A stretch of 64,000 bases of DNA, taken from assembly GCA_032158295.1 (NCBI GenBank), contig CM063254.1, positions 3,139,538-3,203,537 of the forward strand. The letters run 5' to 3'. This DNA is from Pycnopodia helianthoides. Lineage: Eukaryota > Echinodermata > Asteroidea > Forcipulatida > Asteriidae. Position 1 is the first letter of the stretch; each line of letters starts with the position of its first letter. Below the pieces are notes generated by a model. That model searched no databases, was not told the origin of the DNA, and worked only from the letters and a program-made list of their open reading frames with translations. A program made the translations under genes and the position numbers. Below are positions 37,102 through 50,192 of the stretch, in pieces.

Positions 37102-37497
37102 TTAAAGACACTGGACACCTTTGGTAATTGTCAAAGACCAGTCTTCTCACTTGGTGTATCTCGACATATGCACAAAATAACAAACCTGTGAAAATTTGAA
37201 CTCAATTGGTCGTCGAAGTTGCGAGATAATAATGGAAGAAAAAACACCCTTGTCACACGAAGATGTGTGCTTTCAGATGCTTGATTGCTTGATTTCGAGA
37301 CCTCACGCGTGAGGTCTCAAAATCAATTCAAATATTTTACTGGGAAATTACTTCTTTCTCAAAAACTACGTTACTTCAGAGGGAGCCGTTTCTCACAATG
37401 GTTTATACTATCAACAGCTCTCCATTGCTCGTTTACCAAGTAAGTTTTTATGCCAACAATTATTTGAGTAATTACCAATAGTGTCCAGTGCCTTTAA
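37102..37497 (-). mobile_element. TTAA-type TIR element, family B (inverted copy)
   Basis: Starts TTAAAGACACTGGACACCTT and ends GTGTCCAGTGCCTTTAA. It matches 32795-33181 in reverse over nearly its whole length (396 bp). Confidence 0.8.
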
Positions 37498-40400
37498 CAC
37501 AGTTTGACCGCATACATTATGCCATGGAGGAAGTGTACATAATTTGTAATAAAAACATTCCCGGCGTCACAGAGCAGAGAACAAACCTCAAAACGCTTCT
37601 TTTAAGAAGGGGAAGAAATAAACCAGCTGCGTAAACCAGCGTTTAACATGTTCGTGACGAGTTCAAAAGCTCTCCAAATAGTTTGAATTGGATGTCTTTG
37701 TAAAAGACGTGTCCGCTAGCGAGCGCTATCAGTGGCTGGTTGGTGCTAGACAGTGGCCTGTTAATTAACAGCTCTAAGATTTCGACCAAGTATTTTAATC
37801 CGGGGGATGAGTGGCAGACCACCAATTCCACTCAAAGATATGACAGACCCCGTAGTTTGTTTGTTGACGGTGATTGACGGAGCTCCAGGGATTGTCATAC
37901 CCACTTATCAGTGTAACGAGATAGTTTATCCCGCCAACTCGACTTACTGAAACAAATGTCGATTTTTCCTGATGATAATTTATTTTATTGATATCGTAAG
38001 TTGACTTCTTAGTTTCAGTAAGTCTTCTTGGCGAGATCAATTATCAAGACAAGTCGACTTCTTCGGTTCAATAAGTCTTCTTAGCGCGTGAAATGAATGT
38101 TCAATAAGTTGTCTGGGCAAGACAAATTGTCGAGCACCGTAGGAGATCCCTCAAACCCGCCTGGTTTTAAGAACTTTTTTAAGTTATATGCTGTGAAAAG
38201 TTTCCGTTTGCCCGGTTTCAAAATGGCTGGAATAATGGAGAACCAACCATTCACAATCATTTAACTCGCAAAGTGTTACATTTAGTGGTAATGTCCCACA
38301 CTTAGTAAAACATACGTCTGTGACAGTTTGAGCCGTTAGCAAACCCATTTTCAAATGAGTGCCGACATTTTCGATAACACTGTAGATGTGAGAAGTGGGT
38401 GTTTTGAACACGATGTGCTTAGTGTATGGGAGACCGCAAGGGTAATTTATTGATCAAAACAAAATGTTCTGATGACAGTTTCAAATTCACGGTTGTAGCC
38501 GGCTGAAAAAAATGTGCAAATGCAAGGCTGTTACTGTTGCGGTCTATGGGTAAAGTTGAAGTGCCTCACAACCTGTGTTTGCCACTTGTATACATTAGTT
38601 GAAAGATTAGTTTACGCTTATAATGTGAAGGGGGAATTCAAAAAAACTGTTTTGTTGCTGGGTTTTTTTAAGTCGGAATAGTCAAGTATCGAATTCCATC
38701 TAGCGATATGGGAAACAAGTATTGGGTGTTACACGTGGTTTATGAGTATAGGTAAAACATGTTCTCTGCGCTATGTGTTGGCCCTGCGTGGGGATTGGAA
38801 CATCTTGTCTGATCCTCGTGTTGCCATACACTCCGAGCAGATCGTAGGGGTTCTGCTTTGGGTATTAAGACCGACAAACCAGCAGGGATGAGGTTTCACT
38901 TTGCCCCACTTTGTCACTAAGTCACTTAGTCAGTGCCCGTGCATGTGCGCAATCGGGCGTATGGTTTGGGGGGCCTTTCGGCTCGGATAAAGCGTCCAAA
39001 GAATAGAAGGGCTTTTGACGGTTTGAAGGCGACTCCTTGTGTCCATGGCTGGACGTCGATTGAATAGGGGGGGAGACAACCAGAACCTGTTTACTTTACT
39101 TTGGGTAAGAACGGGAGCACTGGGTACCCCCTCGGGGCGGTCTTTGTCGACCGTCTATCTCAGCATTGTCCCCCGGTGTCCACACTGGCAAGAAAGTTGC
39201 ACCACTTCTCCACGGCGACAGCGCCGCATAAAAGCGGTCTGCAGTTGCCTTTGAATTATTTGGGTAATTTAAGGGAAAGTCTAACTCCCGCTTCCTTTGC
39301 ATTTCTTGATTGTTTGACTTGGTGGTTGCGTGGCAGACCATGTGAAAAGATTGTATTCAAAACATTTAACAGTTTAGTGTGTTAGCCACAAACTTGTTTG
39401 CTGTGAGGATCTCCCCCCAAAGTGTTCTGACGGTGGATCTTTCTTTTTTTTGACCGTTCGTGGAAGGAAAAACGACCCTGCCTTCCTTCCCCTACAACAA
39501 CATCATCCATGCCCGGGCCTTGTGTGGCTTCCCGGGTAACAACCGTTAGCTTAGCTCTGCTTCTTTGCACGCAATTACGGACCCAGACTTTGGAGGGAAA
39601 ATGTACATCAGGCACCACCGTAATGGACTTTTGACCACCCATATACTTCTTTAAACGGTGTATGCTTTTTATACATGGCCACTTGTTTTTCTATAAATCG
39701 TATTTTTTCAAAGGACAAATCTGTTATTGCCCTTTAGCCAATTAATACATTTCATTTGACACTGACTGCGTGCCAAATACATTACTTGTACCATCATTGA
39801 AATATGCACAATCTCGTCACGTACCTGCCGGACTATGTGGGTAGAGCATAATAAATGTAACAAGTCACAGTTAAATGATCAAGGTATATCATGTGAAACT
39901 CTATAAAGAGTGTACATTTTGTGAGAGGTAATTGCCTGTAACAATTTTACCACCATTACGAATTGATGGGCGATGTAAACATCACTTTAAACTGGATGTC
40001 TAGTTTACAGGTAACGTGCAAAATACTAACCGTGAATTTTTCACTGGAAAAGATGGTTTTTATCGACGAGAAATGCACTCAACAGGTTTTGTATAAAGTG
40101 ATGTTTGAAGCTTTGGACAGTGTGGACAACAAGAAGTGTTGGCTCTGAAAAGAGCTGTGAGTTGTGATCTCTATGTTTCGAACAGTATACTTTCCTCCTG
40201 AAGACGAGCAGAGTGTTCCGATTGAAACGTCGAGATGATTTCGTACTTTCTCATTCAGGTTCATTTCAGTCATTCTATTTCATCGTAGACAATCAAGACT
40301 ACATCATTTCTTTTCACCATAATTCTTCAGTTGGATTGTCTACCTATTTGCGATTGATGAAATCGAACGGTTGGCCAGCCCCTTGCTGCTGGCTTTTACG

Positions 40401-40589
40401 AATTTGAATGATCTTTGCGACCTGTTGATGAGTTTGAATGATCTTATTTGACCAGTGAATGCTAAACTGTTGAAGTTGAATTACTATTTTTGACTGTTGA
40501 ATGCTGATGCAACGGAGCATTGATTTTCAAACCAAGTTGATTGCACCGGGTGTTAAAATTAAATGATGTTTTGTTGAATTTGGCCGGGG

Positions 40590-40855
40590 ATACCTACTGG
40601 TACACTCTAAAAACTCCAGGGTCAAAATTCACCCGGATTCCGGGCCGAAATTTACCCGGATTTCGGGACTCATGGAGGTCTAAGCCATATCTGGTCAGGC
40701 TGACCCAGAAACTGGTCAAAAATGGGATTTCGATCCAGATTCTGCATCAGTTGGACCCCGGTGCAGGGTTGATTTTGACACCGATTCTGGGTCATACTGA
40801 CCCAGAAATGAGTCAGACCCCACGGGAGCCGGATTCAGATCAATTCTCACCCTGA
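40590..40855. mobile_element. ACTCTAAA-type TIR element (copy 1)
   Basis: Starts ACACTCTAAAAACTCCAGGG and consists of recurring GGGTCA.ACTGACCCAGAA phrases. Its right end (CACCCTGAAGTTTCG) is degenerate. It belongs with 43267-43492 and the split copy at 51300-52008. Confidence 0.6.
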
Positions 40856-41379
40856 AGTTTCGTTCTAATAAGGATTGCAGTAATCACGAAATCTCTCTTT
40901 ATGAGTTCATGGTTGGTCTGAAAAGCACCGATGTTGTAACCACACGACGTTTCGATCAGTGCGCTGTGATCGTCTTCAGGAGAAAGGTGTGACGTTGCAG
41001 GCTGTATTAGTTTTGTACTTGACGTCACACTGTGTAAAGTCAGCCATCTTAACAGACAATTAATCATTGTTGGAACGAACAACTATAGGGAGTTTTATCA
41101 AATTCCTTGCGTGATTACTCCGTGAACCACTCGGCTGAGTAGAAAAGTTAGCTAGCTTGACGCGGCTCCAAAGCCGAAACCCAAGTTGCCCATTAAGATG
41201 GCGTCTATCAGTAACTATGGGAGATGTGTCTCTATTGTAACACAGGTTTTCCCGCTTTTTTCCGGCAGAAAACGGCCTGTTTCACTTGCATGCATTCGTA
41301 TTGAAGTGATGTTGCCTCTGCAGTTGAAACCGTTATTCCATTTCACTCTGAGGCATGCGAATTTATACATTATATTGGA

Positions 41380-41732
41380 TTAAAGGAACATTACAGAATT
41401 GGTTTTTGCTAACAAAACAGTTGCTGGCAAAGCACTTTATGTAATCCACCATAAACATAAACAGACAAACCTGTAGAAGTTTGAGATCGATCGGCCATCT
41501 GGGTCACGAGGAAAATAGTGAAAAACCGATAACACATTTGCATGAAATCATATAGGTTCAACAAATGAAAAAACGCTCACTGAGCGATAAACTCCAATCG
41601 GAAAATTAGTTTATTCATTTCTCATCAAACATGGCATTTCAGACAGAAATATTTCAAGGGATGTTTTCTACTATCATCATCATTAGACCGTGTAAGTTTT
41701 ATGTAAATCTGTGATCAAAAAGTATATTTTCA
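41380..41732 (-). mobile_element. TTAA-type TIR element, family A (truncated)
   Basis: Begins TTAAAGGAACATTACAGAAT and carries the ACTGAGCGATAAACTCC and GATCGATCGGCCATCTGG blocks. It stops after AAGTATATTTT without the second terminus. Same orientation as the 447-812 copy. Confidence 0.75.
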
Positions 41733-43266
41733 GCCTTCAATTTAGCAGAGTAGGCGCACATCGAGATTCAGCGAAAGCTGCTGTTAATTTGATTGCTGTT
41801 CGAATGGGTTCTTAATTTGATCGGTTTTTTTTTTTTTAATACATGACGCCAATGAACTCTTACTTGCACACTAAGTGAAATGGAATGACTGTTTCGAGGA
41901 GCTTTCACTTTCGCGTAAAATAGAATGACGCGACGTTTCAACTGGCCGCTTATTTGCCGAAAAATGACCGGGAAGACCAGACAGGGTGATATCTCTGTCC
42001 CGTATTTTATAAAATAGTACCTGGACTGCAGTTGTTTTTTTGTAATTTCTGTTTTGACAACTCGCACTAAAACGCCTTCACAGATTGTAGCTTTGTTTAA
42101 AAGTTTTGGACAATTGACATGAGCTGTAACACCGAGAGGCAACCGCTGGTTTCATTTTTAGTCTTCGTTATTTTTTTTTTTTAAAGTCAACTCACTCGGC
42201 TTATCCTAAGTGTACCTGCGATTATCACGGGGTCGTTATTTGACGTTTTCTTGACAACCTTCGGTGTGCATTCACGAGCACCCGAGAAGAAAAAAAACCC
42301 GATCAGTTAAAGGTTTGACAGCAAACAACCCTGGCAAAGTCTCGGCTGTTTTTACAAGACGGAACAACATTGTGCGTTAAGGAAAATAACCGAGTTGTAT
42401 TCTTGGAGGCAGGATTACAATGGAGTCCTTTCAGAAACGGTTGACTCCTCTGAAAACACGATGATTTGTTTTTTCTTCTGTACCATGTCAAACGAAATCG
42501 AGGGGAACAACTGTAGCTTAAAGGGACACATTGCCTTCAAATCGCTCCAAAACGTCGCTGTTTGGAATTGCTCCTTATCCTTTTCAAGAGTTGGTCATGC
42601 ACTACATTGTGTTGTAATTAGCGAGTAGTGTTTACAAAAAACACCATAAACTTGCCTCTTGAAATACAACCAGCGGAACATTTACGGTCCACCATTTTGT
42701 GAAGTCAATTTGGTTCAAAATTAGCGGACTGTGTTCCGTCATGAAATCATCTGTCCAACCATATTCATTTCAAACGCTTTTTGTAGCCCTAAGCGCTCAA
42801 TCTGAAGGCAACTTGTCCCTCTGAAGCTTATCAGACCTTTTGCGTTATATTGAAATCGTATGTTAGAGACAAATATAGAAAAGAAACGGCCTAGTTTCGT
42901 TGGCTGACAAGCATTGTCTCGTGTCGGTAAAATAAATTTACATGAACTGTACCAAAGAACCTCGTGGATCAACATTTTTCAAGCACAAAGTGTGCCATTT
43001 TGTTGTGTACCTTGTCAGAGCTTCTAGCATGAGCGTCTGTCAGAGAAGAAGAAGAAGCAAAAGAACTTAGTTCCTTGGCATATAATCGTCATCTCTTGTG
43101 ATTAACTTCACATAAACTTGACACAAACAAAACATCGCTGGGTCAACAGTTGTCAGGCACACATTATGTAGAGATGTAAATGAGGAGTAAAGCTTTGTAC
43201 ACTTTGGGCTTCTTTGGACTTGGGGCTTTTGGGCTCGGGGCGTTGGAGCTCTGGGTTGTTGACCTG

Positions 43267-43492
43267 TACTCTAAACACTCAGGGTCAGAATTGATCTGGA
43301 TTATGGGTACCAGAGGACCTGATCCATTTCCGGGTCATGCTGACCCGACAAGTGGTTTACAAATGGGATGTTAACTTGGATTCTGCGTCAGTTTGACCCA
43401 GTTCAGGGTCATTTTGACACTGATTTCGGGTCAGACCACAAGGGACCCCGGATCTGGGTGACTTCTGACCCGAAAGTTTTTTAGAGTGTGCC
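43267..43492. mobile_element. ACTCTAAA-type TIR element (copy 2)
   Basis: Starts ACTCTAAACACTCAGGGTCA and ends TGACCCGAAAGTTTTTTAGA with GTGT, an imperfect inverted pair. The interior is made of GGGTCA and TGACCC phrases in both orientations. Confidence 0.65.
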
Positions 43493-44480
43493 GTATCGGG
43501 CGCAAGGTTCAGTGGAACCTCCAACAGACCGAGGGCCTGAACTGAACTGCTCGGCTCTTGAAATTTAGTTATATAAACCTTGTTGGAATCAAATTGGCCT
43601 GATGAACCCAACATTTCTCATTTGGAACCGGTCAATCGGAGTGATTTTAGGCATCTATCTTTCCTGTCAACTGGAAGGAAAATCCGATGAACGTAACTTG
43701 TCAACCATTTTGTTATTTGTTGATACTGTTGTGCACACATACGGCCTAATTTTGCCACCGCGGTCATTTATCAATCTGATTATGATAATTGTTACTTTTT
43801 GAATGTTCAAGTCAACCCTCACCGAGCTTGTAACACAATTTTCTGTTACTGTTCCCCCTCGATTGATGACGCCGTCTTTGGCGGCTGTCGCCCCAGGCTC
43901 ATCTTGCTCTGAAAAACATGGACACCCTTCAAAAGGAACTTGCAACCTTCGCACGCAATGTCCTTCTTAACAAGTTAAGACCAGCGTTCGTTCAACCTGA
44001 TGGGTTTTTTGGTCTAAATAAGTAATGGAGTATAAATGCAGGCGTCGACCCCCCAAAAAATGAAGGCCTTCACCCGTGCTTCCCTTGCCTGCGTGTGGCC
44101 CCATATTACATGGTTACCGGTTTTAACTTGTTCTTTCACATCCTATACTGATGATAAACGTCAATAAGTGAATTGTGTATAGGCCCGCAGCTAGTTGGCA
44201 TAATTGATGTTTACGTTAATAATTTAAGCCTCTCTCAACAGCGTAACATGCGACGGGCTGTCCGTTACTGTCAAATCACCCATACATGCTGGAAGAGTAA
44301 TCGCTCGAGAATGACGAGGGGGTTGCTTGCGGTAAAAGAACGGGGCTTAGCGCCAATTTATTTTACTCGAATGGAAGGCACGTACAGTTTTCTTCCTGGA
44401 CGCTTGGCCGCTATGTCTAGATCCAAGCCACTAGTGGTTAAAAAAAACCTCAAACGAGGCTGACTATCATTTTTCATAGA

Positions 44481-44871
44481 TTAAAGGAACATTACAGAAT
44501 TGGTAAGAAAAAAACTTGTAAAATATACTTTTTTATCACAGATTTACATAAAACTTACACGGTCTAATGATGATAGTAGAACACATCCATTGAATTACTT
44601 CTGTCTGAAACGCCATATTTGATGAGAAATTAATAAACTAATTTTCCGATTGGAGTTTATCGCTCAGTGAGCGTTTTATTCATTTGTTGAATCTATATGA
44701 TTTCATGCAAATGTGTAATCGGTTTTGCACTATTTTCTCGTGACCCAGATGGCCGATCGATCTCAAACTTCTACAGGTTTGTCAGTTTATGTATACGGTG
44801 GATTACATAAAGTGCTTGCACTGCCAGCAACTGTTTTGTTAGCAAAAACCAATTCTGTAATGTTCCTTTAA
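44481..44871 (+). mobile_element. TTAA-type TIR element, family A (complete, 391 bp)
   Basis: TTAA plus AGGAACATTACAGA at the left and TCTGTAATGTTCCT plus TTAA at the right form perfect 14-bp inverted repeats inside a TTAA duplication. No coding capacity. A piggyBac-like non-autonomous element is the simplest reading of the TTAA target. Confidence 0.85.
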
Positions 44872-45328
44872 AAGGGTTTGTTTGGAGCTTTCTCAACGAT
44901 TTCGTTATTTAAGAGTGCTGTTTACACGTCCAGGTATTGCCTGATGAGTTAATTTAAGCTAATTTTCCTTTCATTTCATAGTTTGGTTTCATCCATGGTT
45001 TCATCTACCGTTGGAAATTGACAGACCGATTAAATTATTTTGTACACAAAGGATTCTTGCTGAGTTTTTTTGTTGTCCTGCCACCTTTTAACCAAATCAC
45101 TGCCCAATGCTGATTGACACTCCCCTTTAGGACGTGTAGCATGGTCCAGCTTCATAAAAGCAGTACATACTAATGTCAGCATGGGCTGACAATGTACCAC
45201 CAGCAGCAGCATACTCCTGAAGACCAGCAGAGTTTACTACTAGAAACGTCAAGACCATTTTAACGGCACTTCTCAGAGCCAGCACTCTTCCGAAAAGAGA
45301 TTTCCACATCATTGTACCCACAGCTCTG

Positions 45329-45521
45329 GGCCCAATTTCATAGAGCTGCTTTAAGCACAAAAAGTAGTTAAGCACAACAAAATTATGCTTACCAGAATAA
45401 GGTTACCAGCCAAACTACCATACCACATGTACAATTTGTGACTGGTATCCTGTTCATTTCTGCTTAACAGGCAATTGTTAAGCAATATTTTCTGCTTAAG
45501 CAGCTCTATGGAATTTGGCCC
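45329..45521. mobile_element. TIR element related to 27854-28098
   Basis: GGCCCAATTTCATAGAGCTG at the left pairs imperfectly with CAGCTCTATGGAATTTGGCC at the right; the interior has repeated TTAAGCA phrases in both orientations. Confidence 0.65.
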
Positions 45522-45559
45522 TGGTCTTCGCATACACTTTAGCGCTAGGAATCATTTTA

Positions 45560-46040
45560 TATCACAAGCGTACAGGAGGCTTCACACGTGTAAAGGGTCA
45601 CGCGTACACACATTTTGTAACGTCACAAGCGTACATGAGGCATTCATTTCGAGTCACAAGCATACGCAAGAGGTAAGTCCAGCAGTCTTATCAAATTTGG
45701 GAAAAAGTAATGACAAAATCACAAGGGGGTAAGTCCAGCATTTTTATCACAAAAGGTGTAAGTCAAGCCTTTTTGTCAGATCTTCCCAAAAATTGAAAAT
45801 ATCAAACAGTATATATCACAAACGTATACATAAGACATCACAATCGTGTACCCACAAGCGTACACACAGTTTATATAACAAGCGTACATAAGGCATCACA
45901 ATACCACAAGCATACACCCAAGTACCCTTTTGCTTTACAAACTGTGATGTACGCTTGTCAGAACACGATTGTGATGTCCCATGTACGCGTGTGACTCACA
46001 TCACAAACTGTGTACGCTTGTTAGTACACTATTGTGATGC
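45560..46040. repeat. Degenerate array of ACAAGCGTACA phrases
   Basis: ACAAGCGTACA or CACAAGCATACAC recurs about nine times to 45915; from about 45955 the complement (TGTACGCTTGT) takes over, so the two halves are inverted. CATCACAATCGTG and CACGATTGTGATG add to the pairing. It adjoins the 60-bp satellite. Confidence 0.65.
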
Positions 46041-46063
46041 CTTGTGTACACAGCACAAAAATG

Positions 46064-46905
46064 GCCCAAAAATGAAAAAATCACAAGGGGTAAGTCAAGC
46101 CTTTTTATCAAATTTGGGCAAATAATGTAAAAAAATCACAAGGGGTAAGTCCAGCATTTTTATCAAATTTGGGCAAAAAATTAATAAAAAAACAAGGGGT
46201 AAGCCCAGCACTTTTATCAAATTTGGGCCAAAAGTTGAAAAAATCAAAAGGGGTAAGTCAAGCCTTTTTATCAAATTTGGGCAAAATATTGAAAAAAAAA
46301 CAAGGGGTAAGTCCAGCATTTTTATCAAATTTGGGCCGAAAATTGAAAAAATCACAAGGGGTAAGTCAAGCCTTTTTATCAAATTTGGGCAAATAATGTA
46401 AAAAATCACAAGGGGTAAGTCCAGCGCTTTTATCAAATTTGGGCCGAAAAATGTAAAAAACACACAAGGGGTAAGCCCAGCACTTTTATCAAATTTGGGC
46501 CAAAAGTTGAAAAAATCAAAAGGGGTAAGTCAAGCCTTTTTTCAAATTTGGGCAAATAATGTAAAAATCAAAAGGGGGAAGTCCAGCACTTTTATCAAAT
46601 TTGGGCAAAAAAGGTTTTTAAAAAACACAAGGGGTAGGCCTAAGTCCAGCATTTTTATCAAATTTGGGCAAAAATAAAAAATAAAACAAGGGTTTAAAAT
46701 CACAAGGGGTAAGTCAACCTTTTTTATCAAATTTGGGCCAAAAATTGAAAAAATCACAATGGGTAAGTCAAGCCGTTTTATCAAAACTCTGGGAAATTTA
46801 AAAGATCCCAATGGGTAAGTCCAGCATTGTTATCAAATTTCTGGGAAAATTTAAAAGATCTCATGCCCAAGGGGTAGGTCCATCATTTTTATCAAATTTT
46901 TGCCA
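46064..46905. repeat. About 60-bp satellite array, roughly 14 units
   Basis: The unit contains AAGGGGTAAGTCCAGCATTT, TTATCAAATTTGGGC and an A-rich spacer, recurring every 57-64 bp with point changes. Because most units are near a multiple of three, frames on both strands stay open for 75-122 codons and spell imperfect 20-residue repeats (for example NLIKMLDLPLVIF on the minus strand). No start context, splice sites or homology support translation. Confidence 0.9.
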
Positions 46906-47609
46906 AAACTTTATTTTAAAAACCATTTAAGTCACCATGAATCTCACATGGTACATGAGGCTTCACATTGAACTTTTAGTTTTAATTGTTTGCCTATTGT
47001 TCAAGCTTCTATTTGATGCTCACTGATGCCATTTCTTTTGACTTGACCTATTCAATCTTTCATTCTTTTTGAAATAATGAGAGATAGCATAGAATAGTTC
47101 ATTGATATTTCCGGGACAAGCCAAAGTTCACATCAATAACAACTTCTTAAGTTCTAGTTTTTTTTTTAGGAAATGTTATTACTCTTTATTAAAAACATAA
47201 ACCTGTCGCCAAGTTCATAATAAACCAGATACATTATAATGTTTTTTTGTTTTGTTTTGTTTTTTTCTTTTTACTTCTCCAATGATCATCACACAAAACG
47301 TAAATTCACTGGAATACACAACTTATAGTAAATGGACGATTGTTCTGGCACCGACACCCTTCGCCGCTTTTTTTTTTTTACAGGAATACAAATATGAAGA
47401 TAACAATTATTTATATTCACGATTTTTTTTACAGAATTTACAAAGAGCTTGGCGTGCCTGTCTAGACCCAACTGCAAAACCATAACTTCTTCGTTTAGAA
47501 GTTTGCGCAAAGTGAAAACACATAAATTTTACATCTTTTTCAGAGAAGATTAAGTTATGTACGATACGTATATTTTATTATCTGCCAAAACACGACAGAG
47601 TTATAAAAG

Positions 47610-48134
47610 TAAAAGAGGGGCTCTAAGGTCCAATTCAGTCTTGTGATGCACTCGTGTATCAATAGATATAGTCCTTGTGAAGGTGGAGGGAAAATTACAA
47701 GTCTCTAACCTCACGTTCAATTGGTGGGAATTGTCATTATTTGATCATCTTTCGGAGAGAAATTTGAAACATGACGTCATTGGATGTCAACAACAAATGG
47801 GTCTTTACATTCCAGGAGGAATTTGTGCGTCAGTCAAAAGGTCAGATTCAATGCCGTTTTTAATGAATATCAGCAAAATTCAGAGATGAATCTGAAACAA
47901 TTCCACGTACAAAAAATGTACCGGCTCATATATTTGAAATGTACCGTCATTTGGTTTTGTGGGATGTTGACAAAATTTGCACTGGAAGGGTATCAAATAC
48001 AACGACATTTATACACCATTTTAACGAGAGGTTAGAGACTTGTAATTTTGTTTTCCACTTCATATTATATACTCTATCTGTTGGAAAATGATTGCATCAC
48101 AAAACTGAAATTGACCTTCGAGCCCCTCTTTAAT
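47610..48134. mobile_element. TIR element containing AATTACAAGTCTCTAAC ends (third copy)
   Basis: An outer pair AAAGAGGGGCTC / GAGCCCCTCTTT encloses an inner pair AATTACAAGTCTCTAAC (47693) / GTTAGAGACTTGTAATT (48047). This copy shows the full outer termini that are worn down in the lectin-unit copies (11741, 16412). Confidence 0.7.
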
Positions 48135-50084
48135 AACTTCCATATTATTGTCTGGCTTGCCTTTCTGGTGCACAGTCATATTTTTCATTTTTTGCCGGCA
48201 ATTTTGTTATCTTAAAATAATTGTGTGGGTTGCTTTTTCGTTGCTGACCTATTTTGCCGCAAATTTAATTTATGTTATTTAGTTATTTACTGTTTTTTGC
48301 GCAGTAAAACAATAAAGCCAAAATAAAAGCTTATCTCACGAGCATATCTCTTTAAAAAATACATTTACCTGCATCAGAAATTTGTATCTGCTGATAGAAA
48401 GGATCATAATTCCTTTTTTGAAAAAATCTGAAATATTTCACTTCTAGTTATTCATTTATCACCTAGTTATTTTCAAAATAATAACTTGCACGATATCAAT
48501 TTAAACCCTCGTGTCTTATTATTTTAGTTAAAAACACTACACCCGTGGTTAAACAAGTCGTTGTTTTAAATAGATGTATCAAGTATTAAAACATTCTACG
48601 AATAAAAATGATTGGGGTGGGGATGACACGGGAGTTACGTTGTGGGCGGTTCTAAGGAGGGTCACACCATTTTTACAAATTGTGCACATGCCGTGATTCA
48701 AATAAACTAATGCTGTACAGCACCCAGTACCTTTGGCATGTACTAAAACGTACCCAAAATTGTACCTAAAATAATCGATTTTAATATACAAATATTATTA
48801 TTTTAAAAAAATTATATAATATCAAATGGATCAGAAGGGCCTAAATGTATAAATATATTTACTTACAATTGACAAATGTATCCAAGCCCCTTTGTGTTAA
48901 AGACCATGATGTAGGCCTAAGTGCAATTAAAACTGAATCAGACGATTTGATGTGCTTTGTTAAAAGCAAATCTCACTTTTCCTGCCAAAATATGTCATAG
49001 TAATTCCTAACTTTTTGCAACAGTTACCGAAGTGATTTTGTATAAAATATTTTATTTCAAGGCAGTTTATCATACACTGAATGTATTAACCAAAACAACA
49101 TCTCTTTCCTTCCAGAAACAAAAATCTGAAAGGAGTTTCAAGTAAAAACGTTTTTCGATGATGACGTCTTGGTTTTTTTTCCCCCTCTTCTAATTTCTTT
49201 TTCAAAGTCGTACATAATGAAAGAAACAACAAGCGTATACATCCCTACCAGCCACATTCGTTTAAGAAGATCAAACTTCGACAAATAATTTAAACACTTA
49301 AAAAAAGAGTACAAACAGAGTTTGTATACAGTCCTTATAACAAATCTTATACATGAACACTTGAATACTTAAAATGAAGAAAATACAGTAGCATTTATAA
49401 AGCGAGTGGAGTCAGATGTGCCAAGCAAAGGGTGAAAAGAAGCTACACAAAAACGAGTCACTCTTGTCAATAGGCTAGAAAGATGAGCACTCAGCTCATT
49501 ATAATATATTAAAATTTTGACATGATGACGTCACTTTATGTCGGTATCAATTTACATCCCACCACCTTTTTAGCTATTCAAACACTTAGGCTTACGTTAT
49601 TGACTAAGGTAACACAAACAAACAAACAAAAATGTCATCGGCTACAAAAAATATATATATATTCTACGTAAAACGGCGGTAACATCAAACTTGTTTAGAG
49701 AATACAACGCCGGCCGGTCAAAAAAAAAATTAAAAATATGAAGAGCACACGAATCGCTGAAAAAATTGCCAAGATTCAACCACGCCCACATCACCGCGGC
49801 ACTGGATAAACTATATACAACGTCGATTTTTTTGGTTTCGTAATTATTTTTGTCTAACCCTGGCAAACTTTTCAGCGAAGTCATATTAAGATTTTTTTTA
49901 AATGTACAAAAGTATCTACTAAAGCACTACGAGCATGCCAACAGTAAGCGGTGCAGTAAACATTAACGTGTGAAGTTACAGTCAACATGTGGTTTGAAAT
50001 TATGCAAAACGAAGTAGACAAAGGGCGCTCTTTTTCGCGAAAAAAAATGGCTTCGGCCTAGGCTCCCAGCCGTGTCCGTACTGG

Positions 50085-50192
50085 CGGCTACGGTTACGGC
50101 TACGGCTAGATGTCCGCGTCGTCGTGCGTTTAAGTAGGTGACGTCCTTAGCAACACCCTTAGCAACAGTCGTAGCCGTAACCGTAGCCGGCA
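50085..50192. repeat. Inverted repeat of GGCTACGGTTACGGCTACGG
   Basis: GGCTACGGTTACGGCTACGG near 50087 is answered by CGTAGCCGTAACCGTAGCC near 50169 with one mismatch over 22 bases; spacer about 60 bases. It is GC-rich against an AT-rich background, as for a small TIR element. Confidence 0.6.

Noticed and set aside
41768..42142. 124-codon minus-strand frame
   Set aside because: No recognisable family or coding bias; it begins in an ordinary AT-rich intergenic stretch and ends beside a truncated MITE.
44173..44463. 96-codon plus-strand frame between the genes
   Set aside because: No domain, signal peptide or recognised homology, and no splice-linked neighbour; its length is within chance for this region.
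46095..46463. Open frame of about 122 codons on the minus strand with a repeated NLIKMLDLPLVIF motif
   Set aside because: It coincides with the 60-bp satellite; frames are open on both strands because of unit length, with no start context, splice sites or homology.
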